This document shows positions 8,930 through 19,275 of a stretch of 64,000 nucleotides of DNA, piece after piece. The number at the start of each line of letters is the position of its first letter. The stretch's first letter is position 1. Below the pieces are notes generated by a model. It was not told the origin of the DNA and searched no databases. It saw only the letters and a list, made by a program, of their open reading frames with translations. Made by a program: the position numbers and the translations under genes. Source of the stretch: Nostoc sp. ATCC 43529 (lineage in GTDB: Bacteria; Cyanobacteriota; Cyanobacteriia; Cyanobacteriales; Nostocaceae); the NCBI GenBank assembly GCA_003326205.1, contig LWTK01000049.1, positions 13,819-77,818 on the forward strand, given 5' to 3'.

Positions 8930-9847
8930 CATCACATGTTAACAAAAAAGGTATAATTCGCAGTAGCTATTTGGTAATTCGTAATGTTTTTAGAAAAATT
9001 ATTAATTACCGAATAGCGAATAATATTTTAGATTTTAGGTTTAACCGCCATCGCGCAGCGTCTCGTTAGAGAAGGACGCCAAGAACAGAAGGAAAGAGAA
9101 TACTTAACTCAATTGTATTGAATTATATAGGAATGCGATTTGATTTCTGAAAAAATCTAAGTACGGCACCAAAGCCTTTGGACGGTGCGTTAGCCTACGG
9201 CATAACGCACCCTACGTATTTTTCAAAAATCAAATAAGAGTCCTATACCAAGAAATGTTCTTTTCCCAGTCCCTATTTTCAAAATAGACGGTCATGTAAT
9301 AAATCGCACTAAGATGCATGACAATATTTTTTTTACACTCAACAGTCAACATTTCTCTTTGCAAGTTATCATCTATACAATTTTATTTTCCAGTCACAGT
9401 ATCTATCTTTAGGAATACAACAAATTGAAGAGGTAATAAAGTTCTGATGTAGATACAACAAAGATTACCTCTGTCTTTGTTGAATGTGAGTTTGATGAAT
9501 CAAAGCTCAAAGGTTTATTTAGAAATAATTCGTAAATTCAAAATGCACATGTAGTGTCAATTGAGATATTGTATTGAGAATTTTCTCAAGAAATTAGCTT
9601 TTTTGGCTGTAAAACGTGCGATACCTGACCACAAATCTTTTTCGACAACCCTAACAGGGAACATAGTCGATTGGGTTAAGCGAAACCTCTTGAAAATTTG
9701 ATGTTTTACGAGCTTCAAACATCTGTGGGGATAAGCTAAGAAGGTTATTGTACAAAGGTTTGACAGCTATTTTGCTGCTCTAATTCACATTGTTGAATAT
9801 GGAAATATATCTGGGTGTTTCCATGCAAGTTGTGTTGGGTTGACTTC
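8930..9847. other. 918-bp non-coding stretch upstream of the polysaccharide locus
   Basis: No gene is supported. It holds an imperfect inverted repeat near 8971-9026 (TTGGTAATTCGTAAT versus ATTAATTACCGAATAGCG) and the MITE-like element at 9126-9247. The remaining AT-rich 600 bp before the first glycosyltransferase probably contains the locus promoter, but no specific site could be identified. Confidence 0.5.
9126..9247. repeat. MITE-like element, TATAGGA...TCCTATA
   Basis: A 122-bp non-coding element has long imperfect inverted ends. TATAGGAATGCGATTTGATTT with TGAAAAA is mirrored by TTTTTCAAAAATCAAATAAG with TCCTATA. The centre holds GGTGCGTTAGCC and GCATAACGCACC, a further palindromic part. 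Related half-copies are seen near 14857-14882 and 60478-60515. Confidence 0.75.
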
Positions 9848-11059
9848 ATGCGTAAACCAATTCTAACAATTTTTTATCAATTTAATCCTTGGAACAGTAG
9901 TATCGGAGGAATTCAGACGCTAATCAAAATCTTTATTAAATACGCACCCAGGGAATTTGAGGTGCGGCTTGTAGGAACAGGAGATGATAAATTTCAGCCT
10001 AGTCAAAAGTGGCAAACAGCAGAAATCGCAGGTAGAGAAATTAGTTTTTTACCTTTATTTTCCTTGAAAAATGATAATGTTAGAAGCCTGATTCCCACCA
10101 CACTCAAATATACGGCAGCCCTTTTAGGACGTTCCTTGTCCTCAGATTTTATGCACTTTCATCGTCTAGAACCAAGCTTGGCAACTTGGAATTGGCAGGG
10201 AGAAAAAACTTTGTTTATCCATAATGATATTCACACGCAGATGCAAGCTGTGGGTGAAAAAAAAGCGATTTTGTGGCGAAGATTTCCCGCAGCATATTTC
10301 ACTTTAGAAAGTTTATTACTTCGCCAATTTAGCCAAATTCTTTCATGCAATACTGATACAATTCAATTTTATCAACAGCGTTATCCTGACTGGCAAAATC
10401 GCGTTGCATACATCAAAAATTCCTTTGATGGCGAAATTTTCTATCCCTTAAGTTATTTACAACGACAAGCTTATCGGCGGGAATTAGCTATCAAATTGGG
10501 TTTAGATGAAGAAACACGTTTTATTCTATTTGCAGGTCGTTTGCATCCTCAAAAAGATCCGCTATTGTTAGTCCGTGCATTCGCTGTTTTAAATCAACCG
10601 CAGACTCATTTATTAATAGCAGGTGATGGAGAGTTAGCAGCAGAAATACGTGGGGAAATTGCTCGGTTGAGATTATCTGACCGGGTGACAATGTTGGGGG
10701 CAATTGGTATGGAAGAACTGGCAAAGTTACATCGGATATGCAATGTTTTTGTTCTATGCAGCGCTTACGAAGGTTTACCCTTGGTAGTTTTGGAAGCGCT
10801 GGCTAGCGGAACACCAGTAGTTACCACTATATGTGGTGAAACCCCAAAATTATTAGCTGCTGATAATGGTGTTGTTTGTAAACAGCGTACACCAGAGTGT
10901 GTGGCAGATGCCTTACGGCAAGTAATACTACATCCGGAAAACTATCCAACTGCATCCTGTGTGGCGACTGCACAACCTTATAGCGCTCACACTGTTATTG
11001 AGGATGTCTATAGCAAAATGCTAAGTCGTTGGAAGTTAGCAGGCCATTCAGTTGGTTGA
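9848..11059 (+). CDS. Glycosyltransferase, GT4 family
   Basis: This GT-B fold enzyme has 403 residues from the ATG at 9848. An upstream in-frame ATG at 9815 would add 11 residues that do not look like a GT4 N-terminus. The glycine-rich start is SSIGGIQTLI. The donor-binding half contains FAGRLHPQKDP, IAGDGELAAEI and YEGLPLVVLEALASGTPVV, with the Ex7E pattern of retaining GT4 enzymes. It would transfer a nucleotide-activated sugar to a growing lipid-linked glycan at the cytoplasmic membrane. It is the first gene of a same-strand locus ending with a flippase; the sugar is unknown. Confidence 0.88.
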   Translation: MRKPILTIFYQFNPWNSSIGGIQTLIKIFIKYAPREFEVRLVGTGDDKFQPSQKWQTAEIAGREISFLPLFSLKNDNVRSLIPTTLKYTAALLGRSLSSDFMHFHRLEPSLATWNWQGEKTLFIHNDIHTQMQAVGEKKAILWRRFPAAYFTLESLLLRQFSQILSCNTDTIQFYQQRYPDWQNRVAYIKNSFDGEIFYPLSYLQRQAYRRELAIKLGLDEETRFILFAGRLHPQKDPLLLVRAFAVLNQPQTHLLIAGDGELAAEIRGEIARLRLSDRVTMLGAIGMEELAKLHRICNVFVLCSAYEGLPLVVLEALASGTPVVTTICGETPKLLAADNGVVCKQRTPECVADALRQVILHPENYPTASCVATAQPYSAHTVIEDVYSKMLSRWKLAGHSVG

Positions 11060-11196
11060 TGATGTGATTTTGGATTTTGGATTGGGGATCGCCTTGGTGT
11101 ATTTGGGTTTTAGCAATCCAGATGTTGCAACACATTGCAATTAGTTTTCAAATTGTTATGACTTGAACAAACATTTTTCAGAAAATAACTATTGCC

Positions 11197-12408
11197 ATGA
11201 AAATAGCCGTCATTGGTGTGAAAGGTTTACCTCCCAAACAAGGAGGAATTGAGCATTATTGTGCAGAAGTGTATCCTCGCATAATCGAACAAGGACATTG
11301 TGTTGATTTATTCGCTCGATCTTCTAATATCAATTATCCTTGGTTTAACCATTATGATTTTTGGGGTGTTCGAGTCATTTCCTTACCCAGTTGGGGTTTG
11401 CGTGGGGTTGATGCTTTTATTACCTCGGCACTAGGAGCGATCGCTGCATGTGGTCAGCAATATGATATTGTTCATTTTCAAGCTCTAGGCCCATCTCTAT
11501 TTAGTTGTTTACCCAGAATTGCTAACTCTACAAAGGTTGTAGTTACCTGTCACGGCTTAGACTGGCAACGCGCCAAGTGGGGTAATTTATCCAGTAACCT
11601 AATTCTTTTAGGCGAAAAAGCAGCTGTGCGTTTTGCCCAAGGTCTAGTTGTGGTGTCAAAAGACCTCAAATCCTACTTCCTGGAAACCTATAATCGAGAG
11701 ACAGTCTACATCCCCAGCGCTCCCGCTAGCTACGGTACCTCAGACCCCAAATTTCCCTACGCTACCTCTTTGGGTTTGACACCAGGACGCTACATTCTCT
11801 TTTTAGGCAGACTCGTACCAGAAAAGCGTCCTGACTTGCTCATCGATGCTTTTTGTGCATTGAAACCAAATGGATGGAAACTGGTTTTGGCTGGAGGTGT
11901 CAGCGATACCAGATCCTTCAGTGCCAAGCTATTAGAAAAGGTTGCTAATCATCGAGATATTATTTTTGCAGGCGAACTCCAAAGAACTCGTCTTTGGGAA
12001 ATTGTACGCGGGGCGGGGTTATTCGTCCTTCCTTCTGATGTCGAGGGACTGCCTTTAGCAATGTTAGAAGCAATGCGCGAAGGTATACCAGTCCTGGCAA
12101 GTAACATTCCACCCCACCAGCAATTGATTAATGATAATCGCGGCATACTTTTTAGAGCTGGAAACCTAGACTCTTGTGTACATTCCCTCAACTGGGCAAT
12201 TAATCATCTGGCTGAAATGGCGGTAATGGCTAAAAATGCACAAAGACATGTGCAGCTTAACTATGGTTGGGATTGCATTACTTCTGAAACCTTAAAACTA
12301 TACACAACAATTCTGAATTCGCCCGATCCAGTAGGGGTATCGGAGCCTAGTAATCTGTCAAGCCGGGTGATAACTGATACTTTGACGCGGGGACGGGGAG
12401 ACAAATGA
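11197..12408 (+). CDS. Glycosyltransferase, GT4 family
   Basis: A 403-residue GT-B enzyme. The N-terminus MKIAVIGVKGLPPKQGGIE is a classic GT4 start with an acceptor-side Gly-Gly turn. The C-terminal half has FLGRLVPEKRPDLLIDAF and VEGLPLAMLEAMREGIPVL, with the Ex7E pattern. The protein ends in a polar tail rich in Ser and Thr. It follows the previous GT4 gene by 137 bp and precedes the Wzc-like gene by 91 bp filled with heptamer repeats. It probably adds one sugar to the repeat unit of the locus polysaccharide. Confidence 0.88.
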   Translation: MKIAVIGVKGLPPKQGGIEHYCAEVYPRIIEQGHCVDLFARSSNINYPWFNHYDFWGVRVISLPSWGLRGVDAFITSALGAIAACGQQYDIVHFQALGPSLFSCLPRIANSTKVVVTCHGLDWQRAKWGNLSSNLILLGEKAAVRFAQGLVVVSKDLKSYFLETYNRETVYIPSAPASYGTSDPKFPYATSLGLTPGRYILFLGRLVPEKRPDLLIDAFCALKPNGWKLVLAGGVSDTRSFSAKLLEKVANHRDIIFAGELQRTRLWEIVRGAGLFVLPSDVEGLPLAMLEAMREGIPVLASNIPPHQQLINDNRGILFRAGNLDSCVHSLNWAINHLAEMAVMAKNAQRHVQLNYGWDCITSETLKLYTTILNSPDPVGVSEPSNLSSRVITDTLTRGRGDK

Positions 12409-12439
12409 ATTCAAAATTCAAAATTCAAAATTCAAAATT
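12408..12439. repeat. Heptanucleotide tandem repeat (AATTCAA)x4
   Basis: Four copies of AATTCAA plus AATT begin at the last base of the preceding stop codon and fill part of the gap before the Wzc-like gene. Confidence 0.85.
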
Positions 12440-12499
12440 AAAGAACTTCTGCCTTCTCTTTTCCCATGCCCAATGCCCAATTAGACAAAGGTATATGTA

Positions 12500-14650
12500 A
12501 TGGAGAAAAGTATTTCATCTTTAGTAGTGGTCTTGAAGCGGCGAAGTTGGCCGGCTTTGGCGACGTTTGCTGCTGTAATTGGGGGAGCAGTAGCTTACTT
12601 AGTTTTTGCTCCAAGTTTATATCGAGCATCAGCACAATTGATATTGGATGACAGACGGGTGAGTGTTTCTGAGTTGGGGCGCGACCTTACACAATTACCT
12701 GCTGGTGTACCTGGCGGCCCTAGCCCGTTGGCTGAGCAGGCAGAATTAGTCAAATCAGTGCCTATCTTGGAGCGATCGCTGGCTAAGGTTTTTCCTGTTC
12801 CTCAAAACAAGTTGACAACTAAAAAATTCAGTAAAGGTTTGCGAGTCAAAATTGTTCCAGCGACGAATATCTTGGTTATTAGCTATCAAACCCAAGACCC
12901 AATTCTGGCTGCTAAACTCGTCAATGCTGTTTCTCAAACAATGGTTGAGGAAAGTGCCGAACAAATCCGCAAAGAAGCTGCAAATGTCAGGAAATTTTTG
13001 GAAAAGGAGGTTCCTTTGGCTCGTCAGAGGCTGCAACAAGCGGAGGTTGTGGAAAACAAATATAAACAAGCTACTGGTTTAATATCTTTTGCTGACCAAA
13101 GTAAAAGTTTAGTGGATAGTTTAGCCACCCTAGAAGACCAAGAGGGGGCTTTATTTGCTCAACTCCAAGAAACGCGATCGCGTGATGCATCCCTACGGGA
13201 AATTACTACTACTAAAAGCCTCGGCAATGCTTATGCATCCATACGGGGCGGTCAAGATGAACAACTCCAGAAGTTACGCACCAAGTTGGCAGATTTACAA
13301 ACCCAGATAGCTACTACACGTCTGCGCTTCACAGAGAACCATCCAAGTTTGATATTGCTCCTACAACAACAGCAAGCTCTCAATGCTTTGTACAATCGGG
13401 AATTAGCTAGTCTTGCGCCTGGAGATCGAGCTATTTCTCCCAATCATGTCGCATCCGATCCTCTGAGTCAGGATCTAACTTCTCAACTGATTGGCAATCA
13501 CATTGAAAGCTTGGCATTGGAAAATAAGCTCAAAGTTGTTCAGTCTTTAAAAGCTAATCTCCAGGCTCGTTTAGCACAACTACCAATTCAACAACAACCT
13601 CTGACTGTACTTACTCGCCAACAAGAAGAAGCAGCAGCATCTTTAAAGTTGTTGCAAAGCAAACTCGAAGAAGCGCGGATTGCGGAAGCCCAATTAGTTG
13701 GCAATATCCGAATTATTGAAGAGGCTAAACCACCAACTTCTCCCAGTTTCCCCAAACCTGCTTTGGTATTGGCACTAGCTATTGTGGTGGGAAGTGTCTG
13801 TGCTGTTGGTGTGGTATTGCTTTTAGAAGCCACGGATAACACCATACACGATACTTCCGAAGCCGAAGAAATACTGACAAAAATTCCCATGTTAGGAACA
13901 TTACCATCTCTGCCTACCACAGCACTCAGCCTGGAAGCAGCAGAAGGATTTTTAGACGATATTGCTTTGGTTGAACCTTATCGGATGTTGCTCAAGACGT
14001 TAGAGTTTCGCAGTTCTAAAAAGTTGCGGAGCATTGTGATTAGTAGTACTAAATCTGGGGAAGGGAAATCAGTAGTTGTATCCCATCTAGCGGCTGTTTG
14101 TGCGATGTTATCTCGGCGAACCTTAATTATAGATGCCGACTTACATCGTCCGATGCAGCACAAGCTGTTTAACTTACCTGCCAAACCCGGACTTAGCGAT
14201 GCGATCGCCAAACAGCGATCGCTATTAAATGCCGTGCAAATTGAAGATATTGAAAACCTTTCGCTGCTGACTTCTGGCGAATCACACCCAAGACCCTCAC
14301 AGCTACTAGAGTCTGAGGCGATGAAGTCGTTGATCGCAGATGCTACAGAAAATTATGATTTCGTAATCATAGATACTCCACCTCTAAGTGTCAGCGCTGA
14401 CGCAGCTACCTTGGGTCGCTATACTAATGGCGTTGTGCTAATTACACGTCCCAGTTTTACTATCAAAGATTTTCTGAAAAAAGCAGTATCAGAACTTACA
14501 CAAAATCGAATACCAATTCTTGGAGTAGTAGTCAATGGGATGGCAGTTCAAACTGACAAGTCTTACCGCTATTTATCGCGTCCTGTGAAACATTCAACTC
14601 CTGCAAGAGATACCGTCAATTCTGGAAACGGTTCGAGGAACAGGCAATAG
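12500..14650 (+). CDS. Wzc-like polysaccharide co-polymerase and BY-kinase
   Basis: A 716-residue inner-membrane protein. Residues ~1-45 hold the first transmembrane helix of a Wzz domain. A long periplasmic helical region follows (about 150-400, Gln/Leu/Glu-rich and coiled-coil-like). The second transmembrane helix is near 420-440. The cytoplasmic kinase has Walker [10 protein letters not shown] (~517-525), Walker A' [10 protein letters not shown] (~540-549) and Walker B FVIIDTPP (~619-626). Bacterial tyrosine kinases of this type set chain length and export of Wzy-dependent polymers. The C-terminus has only two nearby tyrosines (YRYL), far fewer than the tyrosine cluster of E. coli Wzc. Confidence 0.9.
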   Translation: MEKSISSLVVVLKRRSWPALATFAAVIGGAVAYLVFAPSLYRASAQLILDDRRVSVSELGRDLTQLPAGVPGGPSPLAEQAELVKSVPILERSLAKVFPVPQNKLTTKKFSKGLRVKIVPATNILVISYQTQDPILAAKLVNAVSQTMVEESAEQIRKEAANVRKFLEKEVPLARQRLQQAEVVENKYKQATGLISFADQSKSLVDSLATLEDQEGALFAQLQETRSRDASLREITTTKSLGNAYASIRGGQDEQLQKLRTKLADLQTQIATTRLRFTENHPSLILLLQQQQALNALYNRELASLAPGDRAISPNHVASDPLSQDLTSQLIGNHIESLALENKLKVVQSLKANLQARLAQLPIQQQPLTVLTRQQEEAAASLKLLQSKLEEARIAEAQLVGNIRIIEEAKPPTSPSFPKPALVLALAIVVGSVCAVGVVLLLEATDNTIHDTSEAEEILTKIPMLGTLPSLPTTALSLEAAEGFLDDIALVEPYRMLLKTLEFRSSKKLRSIVISSTKSGEGKSVVVSHLAAVCAMLSRRTLIIDADLHRPMQHKLFNLPAKPGLSDAIAKQRSLLNAVQIEDIENLSLLTSGESHPRPSQLLESEAMKSLIADATENYDFVIIDTPPLSVSADAATLGRYTNGVVLITRPSFTIKDFLKKAVSELTQNRIPILGVVVNGMAVQTDKSYRYLSRPVKHSTPARDTVNSGNGSRNRQ

Positions 14651-14970
14651 GCAATAGGCAAAAGGTAATAGGCAAAAGGCAAAAGGCAAAAGGCAAAAAG
14701 CAAAAGGTAATAGGCAATAGGCAATAGGCAAAGAAAGTCTGTTTGTATCTGAATTTTACGAGCGGTTTATGTCCCAAGTACCTAGCAACTGTTATGAATC
14801 GGCTGTAAGAGCATAAGCTGTACGCCTATACCTTTATCTATATATGGATATGGGATATAGAAATCCTATTTGATTTTTGAACGGAATTCCGTACAGTTGA
14901 TTCTTCCATAACCCCATTGCCTATTGCCTTTTGCCTTTTGCCTATTGCCTTTTGCCTCTTGCCTCTCGCC
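14641..14970. repeat. Inverted pair of heptamer arrays (GGCAATA/GGCAAAA) flanking a 180-bp spacer
   Basis: At 14641-14733 there are about a dozen head-to-tail heptamers of GGCAATA, GGCAAAA and GGTAATA. At 14916-14970 the complementary heptamers (TATTGCC, TTTTGCC, CTCTTGCC) follow in inverted orientation, so the arrays could pair into a long stem. The spacer holds a half-copy of the TATAGGA element (near 14857-14882). These are typical short tandemly repeated repetitive sequences of heterocystous cyanobacteria. The array separates the Wzc-like from the Wzy-like gene and may weaken read-through. Confidence 0.85.
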
Positions 14971-15020
14971 TACTTACACAGGCCAATTCATGAATCAAAT
15001 GATAGTCCTATTGAAATGTT

Positions 15021-16439
15021 ATGAAGATGTTGACGAGTCAACGCTCCTTGATACCGAAGATTGGGTTGGCAGGTGTGGGAATTGGATTACTCACAGCATT
15101 TATGCCTGTTTATCTGGGGTTGATGGTGGGCGCGATCGCAGTAGTTTTTTTGTTCTTTGCCAGCTTCGAGCAAACCGTACTCGGATTATTAATCTTGCGT
15201 AGTGCGCTCGATCCTTTTTCTGCTCGACAAATCCCTTCTCTATTCGCAATTGGTGTGGATGTCCTAACTTTACTTTATGTGGTAGTCACATTACTAACTG
15301 GTCGGACAGTACGTACTGATAAGTTTTGGTGGTTTTTTGCAGGCTGGGTAGCTCTCCAAGCCTTGGGAGTCATACTCATACCTTTGGGAGAACAGGATTT
15401 AGATGCTGGCGCTTTCGTAGATAGTATCCGTGAGTGGGTGCGCCTTTTTTCTTCCCTAATGGTCTACTTGCTAGTAATGCAACTGCAAGACCGACTCCAT
15501 CCACAAAAGATTATTTCTGCATTATTTTTCGCTCTCATCTTACCTTTGACGGCAGCAACAATGCAGATGGTTGTTCCTGTTTCGATACTACCAGGCATAC
15601 TCCAAGCTACCAAAGACCCAATCTCTGGAGAGATTTCCCGAATTAATGGCACACTTGGTCTGGCTAATACCTTTGCAACTTTTTTGTTGCTGTTCATTGG
15701 TTTGACTTACTGGAAACTTAATCAGTCCCAGCGCCGTTGGCCTTGGCTAATACTGCTTGTTGTACTCGGCTTTTTCTATGTGAGTACTAAAACTTTGTTT
15801 AGCTTGATAATGCTGGGTATTTTCATTCTGGTTTTGATTGCGCCAAGATTGAGTCTGATTAATTTGATTGGCGGAGCATTTTTATTTGCAGTAGTTATAG
15901 GCTTATTTGGCAGCACTGAATTTGGACAACAACGCCTCGCCTCTTTAACTCAAACACCGTTGTTAAATCCAGATTTAGATATATCGCGGGCAATTTTGTT
16001 GTCGCACGGAGACGGTAATAGTTTTAACTGGCGGCTTGCTCAGTGGTCTTTACTCATACAGGCTTGGGGGCAGTCGCCTATTTTGGGTTATGGTCTAGCA
16101 ACTAGCCGCTATTTAACTATTTACAATAACTACGCCCACAATGATTATATCCGAGCCTTAGTAGAAGGTGGAATCTTTGGGCTTTTAGCTTTTCTATTGT
16201 TTCTTAGTATCCAAGCTACACATTTAATTGAGTTAGTTCGGCGCACTTCTTCTACTAAACCTCAGCGAGATTTGTGTCGGGTATTGTTAGCTATTCTTGC
16301 AGCTGTGGCTGTCGGTATGATTACTGAGAATATTTGGAGCCACACAACCTTCTTTTTCTATTGGTGGACTCTGTTTGCAGTTGCTACTTGGAATTGGGAT
16401 CGGCCAAATCTGAATTTCAGGAGTGGGGAGCAGATATAA
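15021..16439 (+). CDS. O-antigen ligase/polymerase-like membrane protein (Wzy/WaaL type)
   Basis: A 472-residue protein with about 11-12 hydrophobic helices. A large polar loop lies at about 300-370, before HNDYIRALVEGGIFGLLAFL, the conserved C-terminal pattern of the Wzy_C/O-antigen ligase family. Such enzymes join undecaprenyl-linked repeat units, or transfer polymer, on the periplasmic side. With Wzc-like and Wzx-like proteins in the same locus, polymerase is more likely than ligase. A second ATG at 15027 is an equally possible start. The downstream GT4 gene begins 23 bp after the stop. Confidence 0.85.
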   Translation: MKMLTSQRSLIPKIGLAGVGIGLLTAFMPVYLGLMVGAIAVVFLFFASFEQTVLGLLILRSALDPFSARQIPSLFAIGVDVLTLLYVVVTLLTGRTVRTDKFWWFFAGWVALQALGVILIPLGEQDLDAGAFVDSIREWVRLFSSLMVYLLVMQLQDRLHPQKIISALFFALILPLTAATMQMVVPVSILPGILQATKDPISGEISRINGTLGLANTFATFLLLFIGLTYWKLNQSQRRWPWLILLVVLGFFYVSTKTLFSLIMLGIFILVLIAPRLSLINLIGGAFLFAVVIGLFGSTEFGQQRLASLTQTPLLNPDLDISRAILLSHGDGNSFNWRLAQWSLLIQAWGQSPILGYGLATSRYLTIYNNYAHNDYIRALVEGGIFGLLAFLLFLSIQATHLIELVRRTSSTKPQRDLCRVLLAILAAVAVGMITENIWSHTTFFFYWWTLFAVATWNWDRPNLNFRSGEQI

Positions 16440-16462
16440 CTGTGTATTTAAATAAATTTCTT

Positions 16463-17653
16463 ATGATTCAGCGCTCGATTGATACTGATAATCACGCTCA
16501 GATGACAGCACGACATCAACGATCCTATCGAGTGGTTTTAGTGCATCCGAGTGCGGGAGTTAACTGGAGTGGTGGCTCGGAGATTTTTGCTATAGAACTT
16601 GCCTCACGCCTGGGCAGGTACTTTGATGTGGAATTATTGGCAGGCGATCGCTGTAGTCAGTTTTACTATCCAGCTGGTGGTATCGATCGCACAAAGGCGC
16701 GTGAGATTCTGAATAATTTAGCGATCGCTTCTCTATTGAAACGTTTTTTTACCCATTCTGATATTGCGATCGAACACTTGACAAGCTTTTTACCTTGTGC
16801 GTTTCGGCTACTCACACACCCTGCCGACCTAATTTTTCCCTGCAATGATTACGGAGGCTTAGCGATGGCAGCTTTTGTCCGTAGCCTGATTGGTACACCG
16901 ATGATTTATACCGAACATACTGGATTGTTGGCCCAAGGGCGAGTACTTGCACGTAATTTGCAATTTCGTCCCGATCATCTCGTAGTTTTTTCGGAAGCTA
17001 TGGCTAATTTTGTACGAACTTTACGACCTTCTCAACCTACTACCATTATTCCTAACGGTGTCGATAATAACCGCTTTACACCACAAGGAGAACATCTAGA
17101 CTTGGGTTTAAACAAACCTCTAGTTTTGTGTGTAGCTTCTCTCAATCGTCACAGTCACAAACGAGTTGAACTTGCAATCAAAGCTGTGGCATCGTTACCA
17201 AAAGTTAGTCTTCTCATTTGTGGAGATGGCATAGATCGAGCATACTTTCAATCTTTAGGCGATCGGTTGTTGGGAAGCGATCGCTTTGCTATCAAAATCT
17301 TTCCTAGTCATCAAATGCCCAAAGTTTATCGAAGTGTCGATGCATTCACTTTACCTTCGATTAATGAACCATGTGCGCTTTCTTATTTAGAAGCAATGGC
17401 TAGCGGTTTACCAATAGTTACCACAGACGATGAAATGCGTCGCTATATGGTTGGAGATGCTGGAATTCTGTGCGATGTCACAGATATAGAAAATTATGCT
17501 GCTGCTATTGCCAAAGTCTTGAGTGGAGATTGGCTGCAAAAAGCAGTTATAAATGCTTCGCGTTTTAGCTGGGATACTATTGCATTATCTTACCGTAATG
17601 TCATTTTACAAACAATTATTCAATCAGGTAAAACTCACTATAAAAATATTTAA
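16463..17653 (+). CDS. Glycosyltransferase, GT4 family
   Basis: With the ATG at 16463 this gives 396 residues and no overlap with the polymerase gene; the frame is open further upstream but only inside that gene. The N-terminal domain has VLVHPSAGVNWSGGSEIFAI, a GT4 acceptor-side glycine loop. The C-terminal domain has LICGDGIDRAYF and INEPCALSYLEAMASGLPIV with the Ex7E pattern (in this copy E-P-C-A-L-S-Y-L-E). It should act on a lipid-linked glycan at the inner face of the membrane. A 9-bp-like repeat tract separates it from the flippase gene. Confidence 0.87.
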   Translation: MIQRSIDTDNHAQMTARHQRSYRVVLVHPSAGVNWSGGSEIFAIELASRLGRYFDVELLAGDRCSQFYYPAGGIDRTKAREILNNLAIASLLKRFFTHSDIAIEHLTSFLPCAFRLLTHPADLIFPCNDYGGLAMAAFVRSLIGTPMIYTEHTGLLAQGRVLARNLQFRPDHLVVFSEAMANFVRTLRPSQPTTIIPNGVDNNRFTPQGEHLDLGLNKPLVLCVASLNRHSHKRVELAIKAVASLPKVSLLICGDGIDRAYFQSLGDRLLGSDRFAIKIFPSHQMPKVYRSVDAFTLPSINEPCALSYLEAMASGLPIVTTDDEMRRYMVGDAGILCDVTDIENYAAAIAKVLSGDWLQKAVINASRFSWDTIALSYRNVILQTIIQSGKTHYKNI

Positions 17654-17655
17654 AA

Positions 17656-17708
17656 TTATGAATTCTAAATTCATAATTCATAACTCATAACTCATAATTC
17701 ATAATTAT
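17656..17708. repeat. CATAATT/CATAACT tandem repeats between GT4 and flippase genes
   Basis: The gap consists almost wholly of alternating ATTCATAA and CTCATAA units running up to the flippase ATG. It leaves no recognisable ribosome-binding site for that gene, which may be translated weakly or by coupling. Confidence 0.75.
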
Positions 17709-17709
17709 T

Positions 17710-19275
17710 ATGTCAATTTCTCGGCGAATTGCTTTTGCAGTGAGTGTTTCTTGGCTAAGTCGGGTGTCGATAATTTGCTCAGGCTTAATTTTGACTCCGA
17801 CTCTTTTTCGATTTATGGGAAAAGAGGAATTAGGGCTATGGTATTTATTAGGTAATAGCCAATCTTTTTTATGGTTGTTGTCTTTAGGAATTACGCCAAC
17901 TTTGACGCGGCATATAGCTTTGGCGAAAGGAAAAAGTGGCTTCGATCCAGAAGTAGAATTAACAGATGAGACTCAGCAACATATTGGAGATTTAGTAGTT
18001 ACAGGTCGGTTAATTTTACAATGGTTGGCAGTAGCTGTTTTTTTGATAGCGTGGGTTTTGGGTTATGGTTTAATCAGTCAAATTGAGTTACATGAAATTT
18101 CTCAAGAACAAGTACTTTGGGCTTGGACTTTGATGTGTGCTGGTTACGCGATCGCAGTTTGGTTATCTTACTTTGACTGCTTATTGGCAGGTATGGGATA
18201 TGTTGGTTGGGATGGTTTGATTGCGGTTTTAAGCTATTTTTTAATTATATTTAGCAACATGGTTGCAGTCACGTTAGGGGGTGGATTATTAGCATTGGCG
18301 ACAATTTCTGTAGTTGCTGGTTTAATGCAGCGGCTAATATTTATCACAATTATTCGCTGGCGTTTTCCGAATTTATTACTTTTTCAGGGCAATTGGAATA
18401 TTCAATATGCTAAGGCACTATTTAAGCCTTCTTTATATTGGTGGTTAACTGATTTAGGAGCATTTTTAATTTTACGCACCGATACTTATTTTATTGCTCT
18501 ATTTAAGGGTTCTCAATATATTCCCAGTTATCAAGCTACCTATAATTTGATAGCCAATATTTCTCAAGCTGCTACTGCTTTTGCAGGTTCTTCGGCAGTT
18601 TTTATTAGTCAAGCATGGCAAGCCGGAAATTTAGCAGATATTCACCGAATGACTTTACGGAATGCACGCATAGGATTGTCCATTGTGGCAACGGGAGTTG
18701 CATTTTTGATTGTAGCAGGTGGAGATTTTATCAAATTGTGGTTAGGTCAGGGTAACTTTGTTGGTCTTGATGTCTTGTTGATTTTTTGTATTATCGTAAC
18801 TCTAGAAACGCAACATGTAATTTTGATCGCAAGTTCGCGAGCCACAGAGGATGAAAAGTATGCTCCTTGGTCTTTAACTTCCGGTGTTCTTAACTTAATA
18901 TTTACATGGATTTTGATTAAACCTCTGGGGTTACTTGGGGTAGCAATAGCAACAATGTTCGCACAGATACTAACAAACAATTGGTATGGAGTCTACAGAC
19001 CAATGGTGCGTTTGCATCTCAACTTTGGCATTTATTTACGCCAGGTAGTTGGTTTATGGGCTAGCGTCCTGGTATCCTGTTTGGGCCTGTCTTGGTTAGG
19101 GAAGAAAAGTCTGTTGCTGTTAGGAATAACTTCAGAATGGAGTGTAATTCTAACTACCGCAGTAATTTGTGGCGCTGTTTTATCAATTTCATTGTGGATG
19201 AGTGTTTTAGAAAACCATCATCGTAAAAGTATTCAGCGAAAGCTAAAAGCTTGGCTGAAGCTGCCTGAGTTTTAA
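17710..19275 (+). CDS. Wzx-like polysaccharide flippase (MVF/MATE-fold)
   Basis: A 521-residue integral membrane protein with 12-14 hydrophobic segments, resembling polysaccharide biosynthesis proteins of the Wzx/RfbX group. The N-terminal FMGKEELGLWYLLGNSQSFLWLLSLG and the mid-protein DLGAFLILRTDTYFIALFKG are typical positions with charged residues within helices. It would flip undecaprenyl-linked repeat units across the inner membrane before polymerisation. It is the last gene of the 9.8-19.3 kb locus. The upstream gap is made of short repeats, so regulation of its translation cannot be read. Confidence 0.87.
   Translation: MSISRRIAFAVSVSWLSRVSIICSGLILTPTLFRFMGKEELGLWYLLGNSQSFLWLLSLGITPTLTRHIALAKGKSGFDPEVELTDETQQHIGDLVVTGRLILQWLAVAVFLIAWVLGYGLISQIELHEISQEQVLWAWTLMCAGYAIAVWLSYFDCLLAGMGYVGWDGLIAVLSYFLIIFSNMVAVTLGGGLLALATISVVAGLMQRLIFITIIRWRFPNLLLFQGNWNIQYAKALFKPSLYWWLTDLGAFLILRTDTYFIALFKGSQYIPSYQATYNLIANISQAATAFAGSSAVFISQAWQAGNLADIHRMTLRNARIGLSIVATGVAFLIVAGGDFIKLWLGQGNFVGLDVLLIFCIIVTLETQHVILIASSRATEDEKYAPWSLTSGVLNLIFTWILIKPLGLLGVAIATMFAQILTNNWYGVYRPMVRLHLNFGIYLRQVVGLWASVLVSCLGLSWLGKKSLLLLGITSEWSVILTTAVICGAVLSISLWMSVLENHHRKSIQRKLKAWLKLPEF

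Noticed and set aside
13588-13920. Minus-strand frames opposite the Wzc-like gene
   Set aside because: They are shadows of a strongly supported gene with clear Walker motifs on the plus strand.
14641-14970. Possible CRISPR array
   Set aside because: The repeats are contiguous 7-bp units without spacers of constant length; this is a short tandem repeat array. No cas gene is present in the window.
14924-15202. Plus-strand 92-codon frame before the Wzy-like gene
   Set aside because: Its first third is translated heptamer repeat ([14 protein letters not shown]) and the rest overlaps the polymerase gene in another frame.
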